Assembly: GCA_031772625.1 (NCBI GenBank)
Contig: CM062818.1
Span: 1,276,444,277-1,276,508,276, forward strand
Reading direction: 5' to 3'
Origin: Pinus tabuliformis
Taxonomy: Eukaryota > Streptophyta > Pinopsida > Pinales > Pinaceae
DNA length: 64,000 nucleotides
The position numbers and the translations under genes were made by a program. The notes beneath the pieces were generated by a model. The model had not been told where the DNA came from, made no database searches, and saw only the letters and a list, made by a program, of their open reading frames with translations. This document shows positions 43,129-54,662 of this stretch, in pieces (positions within the stretch are counted from its first letter, which is position 1; each line of letters begins with the position of its first letter).

Positions 43129-44623
43129 TGATCCAAATTGGATCCTAGAACACTCTCTAAGTTTTCATGAACTCTTTAAAAATCATGCCAAGGATTAAAA
43201 TTATTATAAAGATCAAGCTTATCAGGGATATCCTCGTAACAGTTGTAATTTGTGATCAGTGTGGAGCAACGAGGACCGTCGGTCAAGCGCGCAGACTGTT
43301 GGCCCATGGTAATGCGCGCTATCACAAATTAGCAAATGCAGAGGCCATTTCGAGAAACAGGGTTAGTTTATGATATGCGATTAGCGACAAGTTGCTAATC
43401 GCATATCACAGGGAAAACACCTCAAAGAAGGAAAGGCCGCAAGCACCCAGACCCGAAAAATCATAAAATTCTACGGGTATCATTCTCATTCCGTCAGAAG
43501 CGAGATTACACAAAAATCGACAGAATATCGAAAGGGCTTTGAGCGGTAAGCAGTTTCAACTGAGTCCCGCCCGATGCCATACAATGGTTGCCACGTGTCT
43601 GGCGGAAGAGAGAGAAAACCGTTCACATCGGACGAGTAAACATCATGTTACTTATCCACCTGATATCGACGATGACTGTGGGATTTGGAGGCCCCAGATC
43701 GATGGCAGAGATGCAATCGAAGGGATGACCGGATTTAAAGAGGTTAACAGGTAGATTTGTAGAGGATTTGAAGTCCGATATGGACGATGCGTTGGAAGAA
43801 GGTGGTGTCAGGCATTCTTGGAGTTAATGGAAGAAATGGTCGTTTCAAATATGTCCAAGAGAACTGACACTCATCTGTTATGAAATAGGTGGCCACCTCC
43901 TTATGAGGCGTTATACAATGACTGATTGCGCAGGACAGAGGGATTCAATCGGACAGAGGCAGGGGAACCAGAAAGCTGGGAAGTGGAAACGAATAGTCAG
44001 GAAGCAGATTGGCTTAAAAGCCACAAACTGACAGAGAGAGAAAGGAGGTGAAGTTAAGGGCAGTAAGCCGAAAGCAGAGAGAGGAAGCCGAGTTGACCTT
44101 CAGAAGCAAAGGTAGCATTGATCCAGAGTTAGGATAAAGACAGAGAGAGTCAGAGAGTCTGTGCACTCCAGAGAAGGCTTGAGAGGTTCAAGCGCACTCC
44201 TCTGTAATGCCTGTCATGTATTGAGTCTCAGATTGGGCTCATACTACTGTGACCAATAGAGGTCAAAAGTTCAGTGAGGAGAGTCTGTGTACTCCAGAGA
44301 CTTGGGGGATCCAAGTACAGTCTTACTGATTTATACCTGTTGAGTGAGACTCAAATTGAGCTCACTGTTGTAAAAACTTTGCTTTTAAAACATAATAGAG
44401 AGGCCACCACTGAAGGCTGAACCAGGATACGTAGCCCAGGAGTATTGGGTGAACTCCTTATTAAACTTGTTGTGTTTTTATGTGTCGCCTTTTATGTTTT
44501 CCTTAACTGCTTCATTACCTGTGTATTTCGCAATCTTATCACCGGTGCATAAAATAACATAGGCACATCCATGCACATGAGTCTGTAATACCTTATTATT
44601 TGTCTTAGATAAATTTCAGATCA
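43129..44623 (+). repeat. 3' LTR of the nested chromovirus, second copy
   Basis: This is 1495 bp, TGATCCAAATTGG to TTTCAGATCA, followed by tgaag. It aligns with 15458-16954. Confidence 0.93.
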
Positions 44624-44628
44624 TGAAG

Positions 44629-45671
44629 ACCCACTGAAGAGAAGGGTTTTATGTGGTTAACCCATAACCATGATGAATGACGATCTGAGGATAGAGATAC
44701 CCTATAATGCTTATTAACAACTGTGATACTGATAGTGTGAAGCCTAGCAAATGGACTTAAATGAAGTGTGGGTTTGTAGATGACCCATAACCATGATGAA
44801 TGAAGATTCGAGGATATAGATACCTTGTAATGCTTGTGACCAACTGTTATACTGACAGTGTGCGGCTTAGCAAATGGAATTCAATGAAGTGTGGGTTTGT
44901 GGATGACCCATAACCGTGACAAATGAAGATCCAAGGATAAAGATACCCTATAATGCTTGTGACCAACTATGATACTAACAGTGTGCGGCCTAGCAAATGG
45001 ACTTCGATGACAAGGATTTTATGCAGTTGACCCATAACCATGATGTTGGTTGTTGATGAAGTAGCAAGTGCCTACATAGCCTGGGGTGGGAGGGCACATC
45101 TCCAAATAACCCAAGCCGAATGCTGCTATGCTAAAAATGATGAATGTGAAGCAGGGGCCTACTAAAGTGGGGTGGGAGGGCACGTCTCCAACAGGAACCC
45201 ACTTCGCATGCTGATCCAGAATTAAAATGGACATAACTCGGTCAATATAACTCAGAATATTTATTATAATATGTTTTTGGAAGCAGAAGGACCATTTCGC
45301 ATCTTCCCATGCGTTGGAAATCCTTATCTGGACACTCTAGAATCTCATATTCGTGCTACAATTTTTCCGCTGTCAAAAAAGTTCTGAAAAAAATAGTTGA
45401 TTTTAAATCAGCGATATCTCCCACATCCGAACTCTAATTCAACCCATTTGTTTTTTGAAATTGGGTGATTTTTCAAGAGATCAGATATACAATCATTTGT
45501 TTTGAAATTCTGCACAAAATCTTCAAGAAATGATAGGAGATTCACCGTCCACCAGTTGTCTCCAAAAAATAAATAAATAAATAATTCTACCATGGGAGGA
45601 TAAATACCATGGGTGGATGCCACTTACAATACCATGGGTAAATTCCATGGGTGGATGAATACCATGGGTTG
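44629..45671 (-). mobile_element. Small LTR element, second copy (deleted), left of the 14.4-kb insertion
   Basis: This corresponds to 16960-18490 and keeps the 123-bp tandem repeats (about 44650-45030). It has a partial duplication of the GTGGGAGGGCAC segment (about 45070-45130) and a roughly 150-bp block (about 45297-45440) that the first copy lacks. It has lost the primer site and about half the LTR (the equivalent of 17700-18350). The LTR remainder continues after the insertion at 60074-60100. Confidence 0.88.
45667..45671. repeat. Target-site duplication ggttg (left)
   Basis: ggttg precedes the LTR start TGTTATCAC at 45672. The same five bases follow its end GATAACA at 60073 (60074-60078). 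Confidence 0.93.
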
Positions 45672-45901
45672 TGTTATCACTTAGAACTAAAAATTGATAC
45701 ATGTAATTTTTAGTCCTAGCCCAAGGACAAAGGTCCGTGTTAGTTTAATTTCAAACTTTCATTTTTAATTTTATTCCCGTAGGATTTGGAGTTTTTAAAA
45801 GAGTTTTAACTCAAGTCGTTCTCAACTCCCATTGGTTCCCCTCTACCCATCATTGTTCTATAGTCACCTCTTGTCTTATATGAGTCACCGTGCCTTTTCG
45901 T

Positions 45902-46029
45902 GATTTCGCAGCGCAATCATAACTTGGCAGTTTCGCAGTGCAATCATAACTAGGCAGTTTCGCAGCGCTTCATGATTAGGCAGTTTCACAGTGCATCATC
46001 AAAATTTAAACTGACCGCGCTGCGAAATC
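45902..46029. promoter_or_regulatory. Repeated GCAGTTTCGCAGCGC motifs with a 13-bp inverted pair
   Basis: GATTTCGCAGCGC (45902-45914) and its exact reverse complement GCGCTGCGAAATC (46017-46029) flank three further direct copies of GCAGTTTCRCAGYGC. In the 3' LTR the inverted pair is at 56053-56065 and 56141-56153, with one 27-bp unit fewer. It is likely a protein-binding or structural cluster in the distal U3. The function is unknown. Confidence 0.7.
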
Positions 46030-46095
46030 ATGGATTCGTACTTTTCACAGCGAATCTTTCCCGAAATATCAAATCCGTTAGGTGAGTCATAGGCC

Positions 46096-46311
46096 ATGTC
46101 CTCTCATGTCAGCTCATGTATCTCTCTTTACCACTCATTGCCACTATCACCACCACTAGATCTGTTGATATGCACAAGTTATTATTCCCAAGAAATTTTA
46201 CCGTGCATAAACCATAATGATGGCCATAAGTCCTGCATGAATGTCAAATATGCAAGATTGTATCTTGAAAGGTTTCAAATGGAAGAGTTTAAAATTCAAG
46301 CGAATGTTTAA
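46096..46311 (+). CDS. Small upstream frame in U3 (71 codons)
   Basis: An ATG-started frame, MSSHVSSCISLYHSLPLSPP to FKIQANV, is present unchanged except for one residue in the 3' LTR (56220-56435). It resembles no family I know. It could be an upstream ORF of the following LTR gene or simply shared DNA. Low confidence that it is translated. Confidence 0.25.
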   Translation: MSSHVSSCISLYHSLPLSPPLDLLICTSYYSQEILPCINHNDGHKSCMNVKYARLYLERFQMEEFKIQANV

Positions 46312-46418
46312 TATTCAAGCGAGGCTGATAATCAAGCGAGGCTGAATTCAAAAAAGAAGCTGAATCACAATTCCAACCGGAGCTGGTAGTCTTTGTGTGC
46401 GAAGATTTGGAAGAATCA

Positions 46419-47978
46419 ATGGAGAAAAAGGAGCACAGATCCGGCAAACCTCCAAGGACTGAGCCTGAAGGCCTGGATAAAACGCTGAGAAATGACGAGG
46501 TGAAGAAAGCGTTTAAAAAGGCCGGGTGCTGGAACTTTTGCAAAAAGTTACAAGGAGGACATGCACAGGTAACTAAGGAATTTGCACTTAACTTCACTGG
46601 TTTGAATTCAAAGGTAGCCATGTTGCAAGTGCAAGTTTCTCCACAAGTGATATCTGCTGTGACAGAGATCCCAAGAGGACAAGAGGAATGGTTCAAAAAT
46701 TTCAAATTTGACTTGAATCCTTGCAATGAGTTTTTGAAGGATGATTATGTAAATGAAGATTTAAGTAGGGGAGTGCCCAGGAATTATGTCAAAGAACATT
46801 ATGCTCTCTTACTCACCTGCATACAGAAATATTTGACTTGTGAAGGAAGGTATAACAAGGTTTATTCTTACCATTTCAAACTACTTTTGCATTTCACCGG
46901 GAAGGTCTTTATAGACTTACCGTTTTATCTTTTCCATAGTTTGAGTAAGATGTGTGATAAGGTACAGCTGAGGAAAGAGGATTCTGAAACCTCTTTGTTT
47001 CATCATGGTTTAATCAAATTACTGGTTTTAGATGGGCTTCAAAAGATAGACAGGGATTGGAATTCATTCATTTCTATGGCTGGTTTCAAAAGCCAGACTG
47101 GCCTCACTCCCCAACCTGCCAGGGATTTTATAATAGTTGAGCTTCAAACAGAAGCAAGAGCTAAAAGAGTTACAAAGTCACAAGTAAGATCACAAGTAAG
47201 AAAACCAGTGAAGCCACTGAAGCCACTCATCATCCAAGATCAAGCTCAGCAATCAACTAAGGAAAAGGCTCAGGGTAAAAAGACTGTACCTGAAACAAGC
47301 ACATCTGAAACAGTCTCAAGGGTAAGAACAAGAAGTCAAATAATGAAGGAAAAAGGTAAAGCTATAGCAATTGAAGAAATTCCAGTGTCCAAGGCAAGTT
47401 TAAATGATTTATTGTAGGCTATTGAATTTGATCAATCTATACCAGTTCAAGTCGAATTGATGCAGTCAGAACAAGAAAGCACCAAGAAATCCAAGGCCTC
47501 AAAAAGGCTTAGATTTGATGAGCCAGCTGAGGAGTTCGTTTTTAAACCAAGAAGACCTATGACAAGAAGATTCCAGCAGGTACAGGAAACACTGCCAAGA
47601 ACAAAGGAAACAGGGGAAGAGATACAAAAAGATACGGGCAAAACAGTCATTGCATCTCAAGAAGATAATATAGCAGACATACAGAGACAATTGGAATCAA
47701 CTAAGTATGAAATTGCTAAATTGAGGAAAGCCGCTAGAAAACATGCAGCCATACATGCAAAATATTATAAAACCCTATGGGAAGGGAATGAAGCTGTAGA
47801 AGCTCAGCTGAATTCAGTGGTTGATGGCCATTCACAGTTTCATACATGGACAATACCAACAATCAAAGAAGCCAAGTACATCAGAAGGATCAATATGCAA
47901 CTGAGAGCTGGGAATAGGGCTATGAGGAAACAAATTGAAGATCTGAAGGCACAGCTAAGTCAGCTACCTGCTAAATGA
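46419..47978 (+). pseudogene. LTR-encoded protein gene, 5' LTR copy (one nonsense codon)
   Basis: Same frame as the intact copy at 56543-58102, but a TAG at 47415-47417 replaces CAG in the Leu-Leu-Gln-Ala segment, splitting it into about 332 and 187 codons. About 28 base differences separate the two copies, only about three of them silent. That is what neutral decay after insertion would give. Confidence 0.85.
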
Positions 47979-48152
47979 GTTTCCATGTCAAGTAAGATTT
48001 TGTTTTAGAATTTTGACAAATTCGCTTGATTTAATCTTCCTGAGGAAATATAAATCCCTGTTCGACATGTGGAAAGTTTAAGGGAGTTTTTGGCAATCAA
48101 ATACTCAGTTAATAAAGGTCTCGGGTCAAAAAGCAAGCTGTTTTAAATAATT

Positions 48153-48184
48153 CAGCAGTTTCGTAGCGCGCTACGAAACTGCTG
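48153..48184. repeat. Perfect 32-bp palindrome in the 5' LTR
   Basis: CAGCAGTTTCGTAGCG is followed immediately by its reverse complement. It contains two head-to-head copies of GCAGTTTCGTAGCGC, the same word (one base changed) as the distal-U3 motif. In the 3' LTR the palindrome occurs twice because of the 536-bp duplication: at 58815-58846 perfect, and at 58279-58310 with two mismatches. Confidence 0.95.
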
Positions 48185-48852
48185 TAGGTGATGATTTTTG
48201 CGCAATTCAAGCAGTTTGAATCATGAGCGGGAATTTTGAAAGGAAAACGTCTAAAGGGTATGCAAGACATCATCAGGAGCTGTCAACAGTCAATCAGGTC
48301 AAGACAGGTGGGTGCTTAAAAAGGTTGAAGAGTCAAATCCAATTTTAAATTTTTGGTGTAAAGCCCCTTTATCACCGTTCAAGATATATCAAATGGGTTG
48401 CCTGCAAGAAACTCTGGCTTGCACACATGTTCATGGACAAAGCTTACCACGCATCGAGAACATGGCAGTTTTCCACATTTTGGGTAATTAAAGGTTAAAA
48501 GACATGCTTCTGTGCATTCGAATATAATGGGGAAAACTGAAGCCGAGAAGCAAGGGTAGTCTCCTAATATTTCTGAGCAGTTAAAAAGATTTAGCGTTCA
48601 GGGTCAACATGGGGCATTAAACATCCAACTCAGCCAAACTGAAAGAGGACCAGGTGTCAAAGAACGAGGAGAAGCCATCATGCATGTAATATAGAGTTAG
48701 AGTCATAGTGGATCTAGAACTCTAAAAAGAACTCCAGTCAGCACTTTGTTGTATTTATTAGTTAGTTGAATGGTTGATAGGTGTCATTAGAAGTAGTTTT
48801 CGAATTCCCCTCATGCTGGAGGAGGAATCTCGATTAGTTAGAATAAAAACTC

Positions 48853-48860
48853 TATATATA
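48853..48860 (+). promoter_or_regulatory. Candidate TATA box of the 5' LTR
   Basis: TATATATA sits about 560 bp before the LTR end, followed about 30-40 bp later by GGTTGGAAATTTTATG. This is the only TATA-like site well placed to give a transcript that starts inside the LTR and reads into gag. The 3' LTR equivalent is 59513-59520. Confidence 0.55.
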
Positions 48861-49415
48861 ACTGAAACAGCAATGTAATCAAGGTTGGAAATTTTATGAA
48901 CAAAGCTTGTATTTGGCTTATGTAAAGACTCATTTCAGTAATATAATTTTGACTTTACTTCTCAGGATTCATGAGGGATTTCTATTGTTCAGAATATGTG
49001 ATCTTGTTCTTTCCATAATTTTTACAGTGGTATAGATGTATAATCACTCAGAACTCACTGAATGTGCTCTGATTTCCTGTATGCATTTATAAACTGTGGT
49101 CCTATATGAGTTATGTTCTGAATATCTAAATGTTGAGTGCCCTGACTTCTATGTAAGGTTGAGTTCACTGTTATATTGAGGTGTTTTTGACTCCATAAGC
49201 CCAATGGATAGTTTTTTAATATGTTTCCAGCATTCATATTTGTTACAGTTGTTTCACAAGAGTTAGCCATCTTATCTTAATCAAAATCATTAACCCATCT
49301 AGAGAGAGCCCTCTCAGGTTGAGGAGGCTAAGCCTCAGCCTAAAGTAGGTTTGAAATAGTTACTTGAAGTCTTCCTGGTCTGCAGCCTTCCAGGGCTTGA
49401 TTTTGAGATAACATT

Positions 49416-49435
49416 TTGGTGCGTTTGCCGGGAGT
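49416..49435 (+). promoter_or_regulatory. Primer-binding site (tRNA-Asp-like)
   Basis: TGGTGCGTTTGCCGGGAGTC, three bases after the LTR, resembles the complement of plant tRNA-Asp (TGGCGCCGTTGCCGGGGATC) used by Athila-type elements, with several mismatches. Confidence 0.65.
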
Positions 49436-49508
49436 CTGAAGATTACTCATTCCCGAAATTATGAAGCTGAACTTCTGAAGGTAGCAGAAGCTCAGAGGGT
49501 TTTCGAGG

Positions 49509-52500
49509 TTGCATTCTACCTTGGTGACTCCATACAATATTAAAGTTAAAAAGGTGGCTTCGAGAGGAAGATATACAAGGAGTAATCCTGACCCAAATCC
49601 ACCTACTCCTGTGGATAATCCAAACACCATCTCAAGGAGCAGGCAAAGATTTCCTGATATACCAGGTACTTCATCTGTATCAAAATCTCTGTTTCCTGAA
49701 TTTTCTAGAAGTCCTGAAGATAAAATTGTTGATGATAAAATTCATGAGGTATTGTTGAGGTCTGAAAACGAAGAGGAGCTTATTGGAATTATTTTAGATT
49801 TACAAAAAAGAGGCATTGATAATTCATCTTTAGTGTCACAAAAGGATAAGGAAGAGTTTTGGGAGGTTGTTACTTCAGAATTATTATTAGAGGAAGAAGA
49901 TTTGAATCAACTCAAAGAACTTGATCCTTTTGAAGTTTTGCTCAGGTCCAAAACTGGTTTACCCCTCCCAAATTGGAGTTCCTTTGTCAGTGGTTTGCAA
50001 AGTCCAAATAGTCCTTTTCGGACCAATACTTTATCTTCTGCCTCTGCTAGTCCTAATAGTCCTCAGACACTATCTCATACTAGTTCTGGTTCCACCGGTC
50101 ATACAATACCTGTTGTCACTGCTCCTCCATTCATTATGGCTATACCTGCTAGGTATGCTCCTCTAGCTCTCCCTGCTGTTTTACATGATCTTCCTAGCAA
50201 ATATGCTGCCAGAATTCCAACATGGGGAGGAGATGAAGATATTACAGCAGAAGAACACGTGGATAGGTTCAATGATTTTGTTGACAGGGAGGAAGTGGAT
50301 GATGAAGATGTAAAACTAAGATTGTTTGCTCAAACCTTCATTGGGGAGGTCAGAAAATGGTTTAAAGCCCTTAGAGCTGGAAGTATTCATAGCTGGGTAG
50401 AATTTGAAGACAACTTTCTAAGGAAATGGGGAAACAGAACCAACCCTGTCCAAGCCCTTACTGAATACAACAATCTTAGGAGAGCTCCAGAGGAAACTGT
50501 CCAAAACTTTTCTAAGAGGTTCAATAAGATATACAATTCAATTCCAGCTCATTTGAAACCTTCTGGAGCTTTGGCACAGTTGAGATATGCCGAATCATTT
50601 GATTCAGATTTCTCTCTTTTACTCAGAGAAAGAGAGTATGCTTCTCTTGCTGACATGCAAAATGATGCAATTAAGGTAGAGGTAAATATGCTTGCTTCTA
50701 AGAAATCAAAGATGGAAAAGACTAAGCTAAAGGAAGAAGAGAAACCTTCTACCTCTGCTCAAGAAGACAAGTTTGAAACAATGATGAAAACTATGGAGAA
50801 ATTGATGGACCGACTGGCTCTTGGGAATGCTTCTGCCCCTCCAGCACAGCAAGGACCTCAATTCAGGAACCCTCAGTTCAGAAGACCTCAGAATCAGCAA
50901 AGGCCAAGAGACAACAGAAATCAGCAGGCAGACCCTCTAGTGAGACCTCCCTTCCAACAAAATTTGGTAGATGAAGAGGAAGATGAACCTGAAGTCCCTG
51001 AGGAATCAATCCATTGTTTTGATGAAGAAGTGTCAGGGATTTTCTTGACTAAGGAGGAACATGATGAGTCCAGTATGATAAAGTTAGGAGAAGAGCCTTC
51101 GGATTTTTTAAAAGGCTATCAGCACGCTATTTTTGAGATGCAAAAGCAGTATAATCTAAGGAACAGAGATGTCCCTATTAAAGCAAACAAAGCACAGCCT
51201 AAGAAGAATATCTCAAAGATAGCTGAAGATAAAAAGGAAAAATCAAAGGTGGTCGAAGGTAAGGATGATTCTCCTCTTGTCAAAAAGGATATTCAAATTC
51301 TTCCTCCTCCTAAAGAAATTGACAAGACTACTTATGTTTTTAATCTTGAGAATGAGATTGCAAAAATTAAGATATCAGTCCCTTTTAATGAAATTCTCAA
51401 GGTAGCTAAATACAGAAGCAAAATTGTGGAAATGCTTAATTCACAACCAGGAGTGGATGATATCCTAAATGTACAAGAAGATAATCCTATTATCTGTTTG
51501 GGTCCAAGACTAGAGGATGAACAAAATGAAGAGTTTCCCCCTTTTTACATAAGCATTAGCATTCATGAGATGACTCTACATAATGCTATGTTAGACTCGG
51601 GGGCATCACATAATCTCATGCCTAAGGTAATCATGGAAAGGCTGGGGTTAGAGGTAACTAGGCCATATAAGGATTTATTTTCCTTTGATTCAAAAAGAGT
51701 CCATTGCATTGGTTTGATAAAAGATGTTGTTGTGGGGCTCACACAAATTCCAGCAAAAACAACTGTTATGGATATTGTTGTTGCAGACATTCCACCAAAG
51801 TTTGGGATGCTTCTTTCAAGGTCATGGGCAGCAAAAATCAAGGGCACAATGCAGATGGATCTTACATATGCTACCATCCCAGTGTTTGGAGAACAAAGGA
51901 GGTTGTATCGCGAAACAAGGATGGCCTACATGGTAAGCAGCAAAGACAAGCCTCAGAATTTTCCTATTTACTCATGTGATACTGGCCTTGGATCAGCTAT
52001 CCTTTTCAATGAATCAATTGGAAAAGAATCACAAGATGAACCTACAGAAAATCAATGTCAAGAAGGGCAGCAAGGAGATGAGAGAGATATCATGGGTTGC
52101 TGGACATTATACTTTGATGGATCAGCAGGAAAAGAAGGGGCAGGAGCTGGGATTTGGATCACTAGTCCAACTGAAGAAAGTAAGTTTCTCTCATACAAAT
52201 TAAACTTTGATTGTACCAACAACATGGCTCAGTACAAATCTCTGGTTTTAGGTTTGGAAACCTTGATAAAGTTGAAAGCTAAAAACATTGCTATTTGTGG
52301 TGATTTTGAACTGGTAATTAAACAAGTAGAAGGTACATATCAAACTAAGGATGCAAGGATGAGAGCATACAGAAATTTAGTGTTGGAGATGTTGGAAAAA
52401 TTTCAATCCTATTCCTTCAGCATCAAAACTAGAGATCAAAACTCTATTGCAGATTCTCTTGTTGTTTCAGCCAGTCTCTTTATTATTCCTAAGCATTCTT

Positions 52501-54662
52501 CTGAAAGCTATGAAGTGGAGGTTCGCCATAGACCAGTCATACCGGATAATATCACAAATTGGAAAGTTTTTGAGGATGATCAGCAGGTAAGGAACTTCAT
52601 TGAATTAAAAGAAGAGTTTGAGCACAATCAGATAGATCAGCAGAATATGTTAATAGAGTCAAAGGAAAGTTCTGAAGTCTTACAGTTACAAAACAACTTA
52701 ATCCCTAAAGACCTCATTCCCCTTGAAAAATTATTTGATCAAAATAATGTGTTCAAAGCACCAAGACTACAAGCTAATGAAGAGGAAGTAGAAAACTGCA
52801 ATTTAGGTGACTCGGTTGTGCCTAAAATAGTCAAGATTTCCAAATTCCTTTCAGCTGATATGAAGACTAAATATGTTGAGATGATGAAAAGATCCATTGA
52901 TGTTTTTGCATGGAGCTATGCTGACTTGAAACAATATGACTCTTCAATCATACAGCGTACCATTCCTATTAAGCAGAATGAAAAGCCTTTTAAGCAGAAG
53001 CTAAGAAGGATTAATCCTCTTCTAATGCCACTGATTGAAAAAGAAGTGAAAAAGCTCTTTGATGCTAAAATTATTGTCCCAATCAGATTTTCAAATTGGC
53101 ATGCTAACTTGGTACTAGTCAGAAAAAAGAATGGAGAGATCAGAATTTGTATAGACTTCAGGAACTTAAATAAGGCTTCATTGAAAGATAATTATCCCCT
53201 CCCCAAAATGGATTTCATTCTGCAAAACATTGTTGGTTCACAAAGGATGTCTATGCTTGATGGTTTCTCAGGGTACAATCAGATTCTTGTTCACCCAGAT
53301 GATCAGGAGAAAACAGCTTTCACTACACCATGGGGAACATTCATGTATGCAAAGATGTCCTTTGGCCTCATGAACGTAGGAGCCACTTTCCAAAGAGCAA
53401 TGGATATTGCTTTTGCTGAAGAAAAGGACAAATCAGTGGTGGTTTATCTTGATGATATCACAGTTTTTTCAAAAAGGGAAGAAGACCACTTAAAGCACCT
53501 TGAAAGGGTCCTACTGAAGTGTAAGAGGTTTGGTATTTCTCTAAACCCAACCAAAAGTATGTTTTCTCTAACTTCTGGCAAACTGCTTGGTCATATTATC
53601 TCTGAAGAAGGAATTAGGATTGATCCTAATAGAGTTAGTGCAATCCAAAAATTGGATTTAGCAAGGAGTAAGAAGGAGGTTCAATCCTTTCTTGGGAAAG
53701 TTAACTTTGTTAGAAGATTTATTCCTAATTTTGTTGAAGTTGTCAAGAACATAACAAAGATGTTAAAGAAAGGAGCTGATTTTAAATGGACAGTTGAAGC
53801 GAAGAAATCATTTGAAGAAATCAAGAAGGCACTTACTCAAGCGCCAGTACTCATCAGCCCGGATTTTACCAAGGAGTTCCTTATCTTTACATTCGCTTCT
53901 GAAGACACAATTGCTGGAGTTTTATTGCAAAAAGGAAGTCAAGGTACTGAACAACCCATTTCTTTCTTTAGCAAGACATTGGCCAATGCTGAATTGAAAT
54001 ATAATATCTTAGAGAAACAAGCCTATGCATTGGTGAAAGCAATTAAAGATTTCAGAATCTATGTTTTGCACTCTCACATTGTTGCATACGTCCCAAATGC
54101 TGTTATTAAAGATATTCTTACACAAGCTGATCCAGATGGAAAAAGGGGAAAGTGGATAGCAAAACTGTTGGAGTATGATATTGAGATCAAACCCACCAAG
54201 TTGGTAAAGGGTCAAGGCCTAGCCAAATTGTTGACCCAGTCAAATCTGGACTGTATTGATATTAATTTAAGCACAGAAATCTCAGAAATTTCTGAAAATG
54301 AAGAGGAATTGGTCCAGATAAATGAAAAATTCTTGATCTCAGAATGGTACAAGGATATAGCATTTGTTTTGCAGCATAATAGAGCTCCTGATAATCTTTC
54401 AAAATCTAAAGCTCGGTTTACCAAATTGAAATCTCTCAGATATTTTGTGTATGACCAAAATTTGTTCTGGAAAGATGCAGGAGGAATATTATTAAACTGC
54501 CTCATTGAGGAAGAAGCTGATAAAGTAATTGATGAATTTCATAAAGGGGATTGTGGAGGACATCACTATTGGAAAGCCACTGCAAACAAGGTCTTGAGAG
54601 CTGGCTATTTTTGGCCAACTATGTTTAGAGATATCTATAAAAAGATAGCCACATGCCATTAA
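49509..54662 (+). pseudogene. Gag-protease-RNase H-RT-RNase H polyprotein, stopped in integrase
   Basis: A continuous 1717-codon frame, with no in-frame ATG near its start (the first plausible one is at about 50135, MAIPARYAPL), so initiation is uncertain. Gag capsid about residues 215-410 (EVRKWFKALRAGSIHSWVEF). I see no CCHC knuckle. Protease about 695 (MLDSGASHNLMP). Archaeal-type RNase H about 865-990: first Asp in LYFDGSAGK, second position Gln instead of Glu (NNMAQYKSL, about 908), then Asp in GDFELV (932) and Asp in IADSL (982). RT about 1160-1340 with the YLDD box (about 1312). A second, RT-linked RNase H about 1450-1590, with ASE where ASD is usual. The frame ends in the integrase zinc finger at a TAA that replaces one codon within C-H-X-C. 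Ty3/gypsy, Athila/Tat-related. Confidence 0.92.

Larger units (their letters stand above)
39986..44623 (+). mobile_element. Nested chromovirus, second copy, 5'-truncated within gag
   Basis: This lacks the 5' LTR and the first half of gag. It keeps the gag zinc knuckle, RT-RNase H, integrase, C-terminal tail and the 3' LTR (43129-44623), followed by tgaag (44624-44628) and the same flank as the first copy. Confidence 0.93.
45672..49413 (+). repeat. 5' LTR (3742 bp)
   Basis: A TATATATA box at 48853-48860 suggests transcription starts near 48885, making about 3.2 kb U3 and about 0.5 kb R-U5. In the coding part it differs from the 3' LTR at roughly 28 positions in 1.56 kb. Confidence 0.93.

Noticed and set aside
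46289..46726. A 145-codon minus-strand frame opposite the LTR gene (also 56413-56850).
   Set aside because: It is a shadow of the sense-strand LTR gene. The sense frame is far longer and has recognisable composition and domains.
49055..49270. A 71-codon minus-strand frame repeated at 59715-59930.
   Set aside because: It lies in the R-U5 part of the 14.4-kb element's LTRs; duplicated DNA only.
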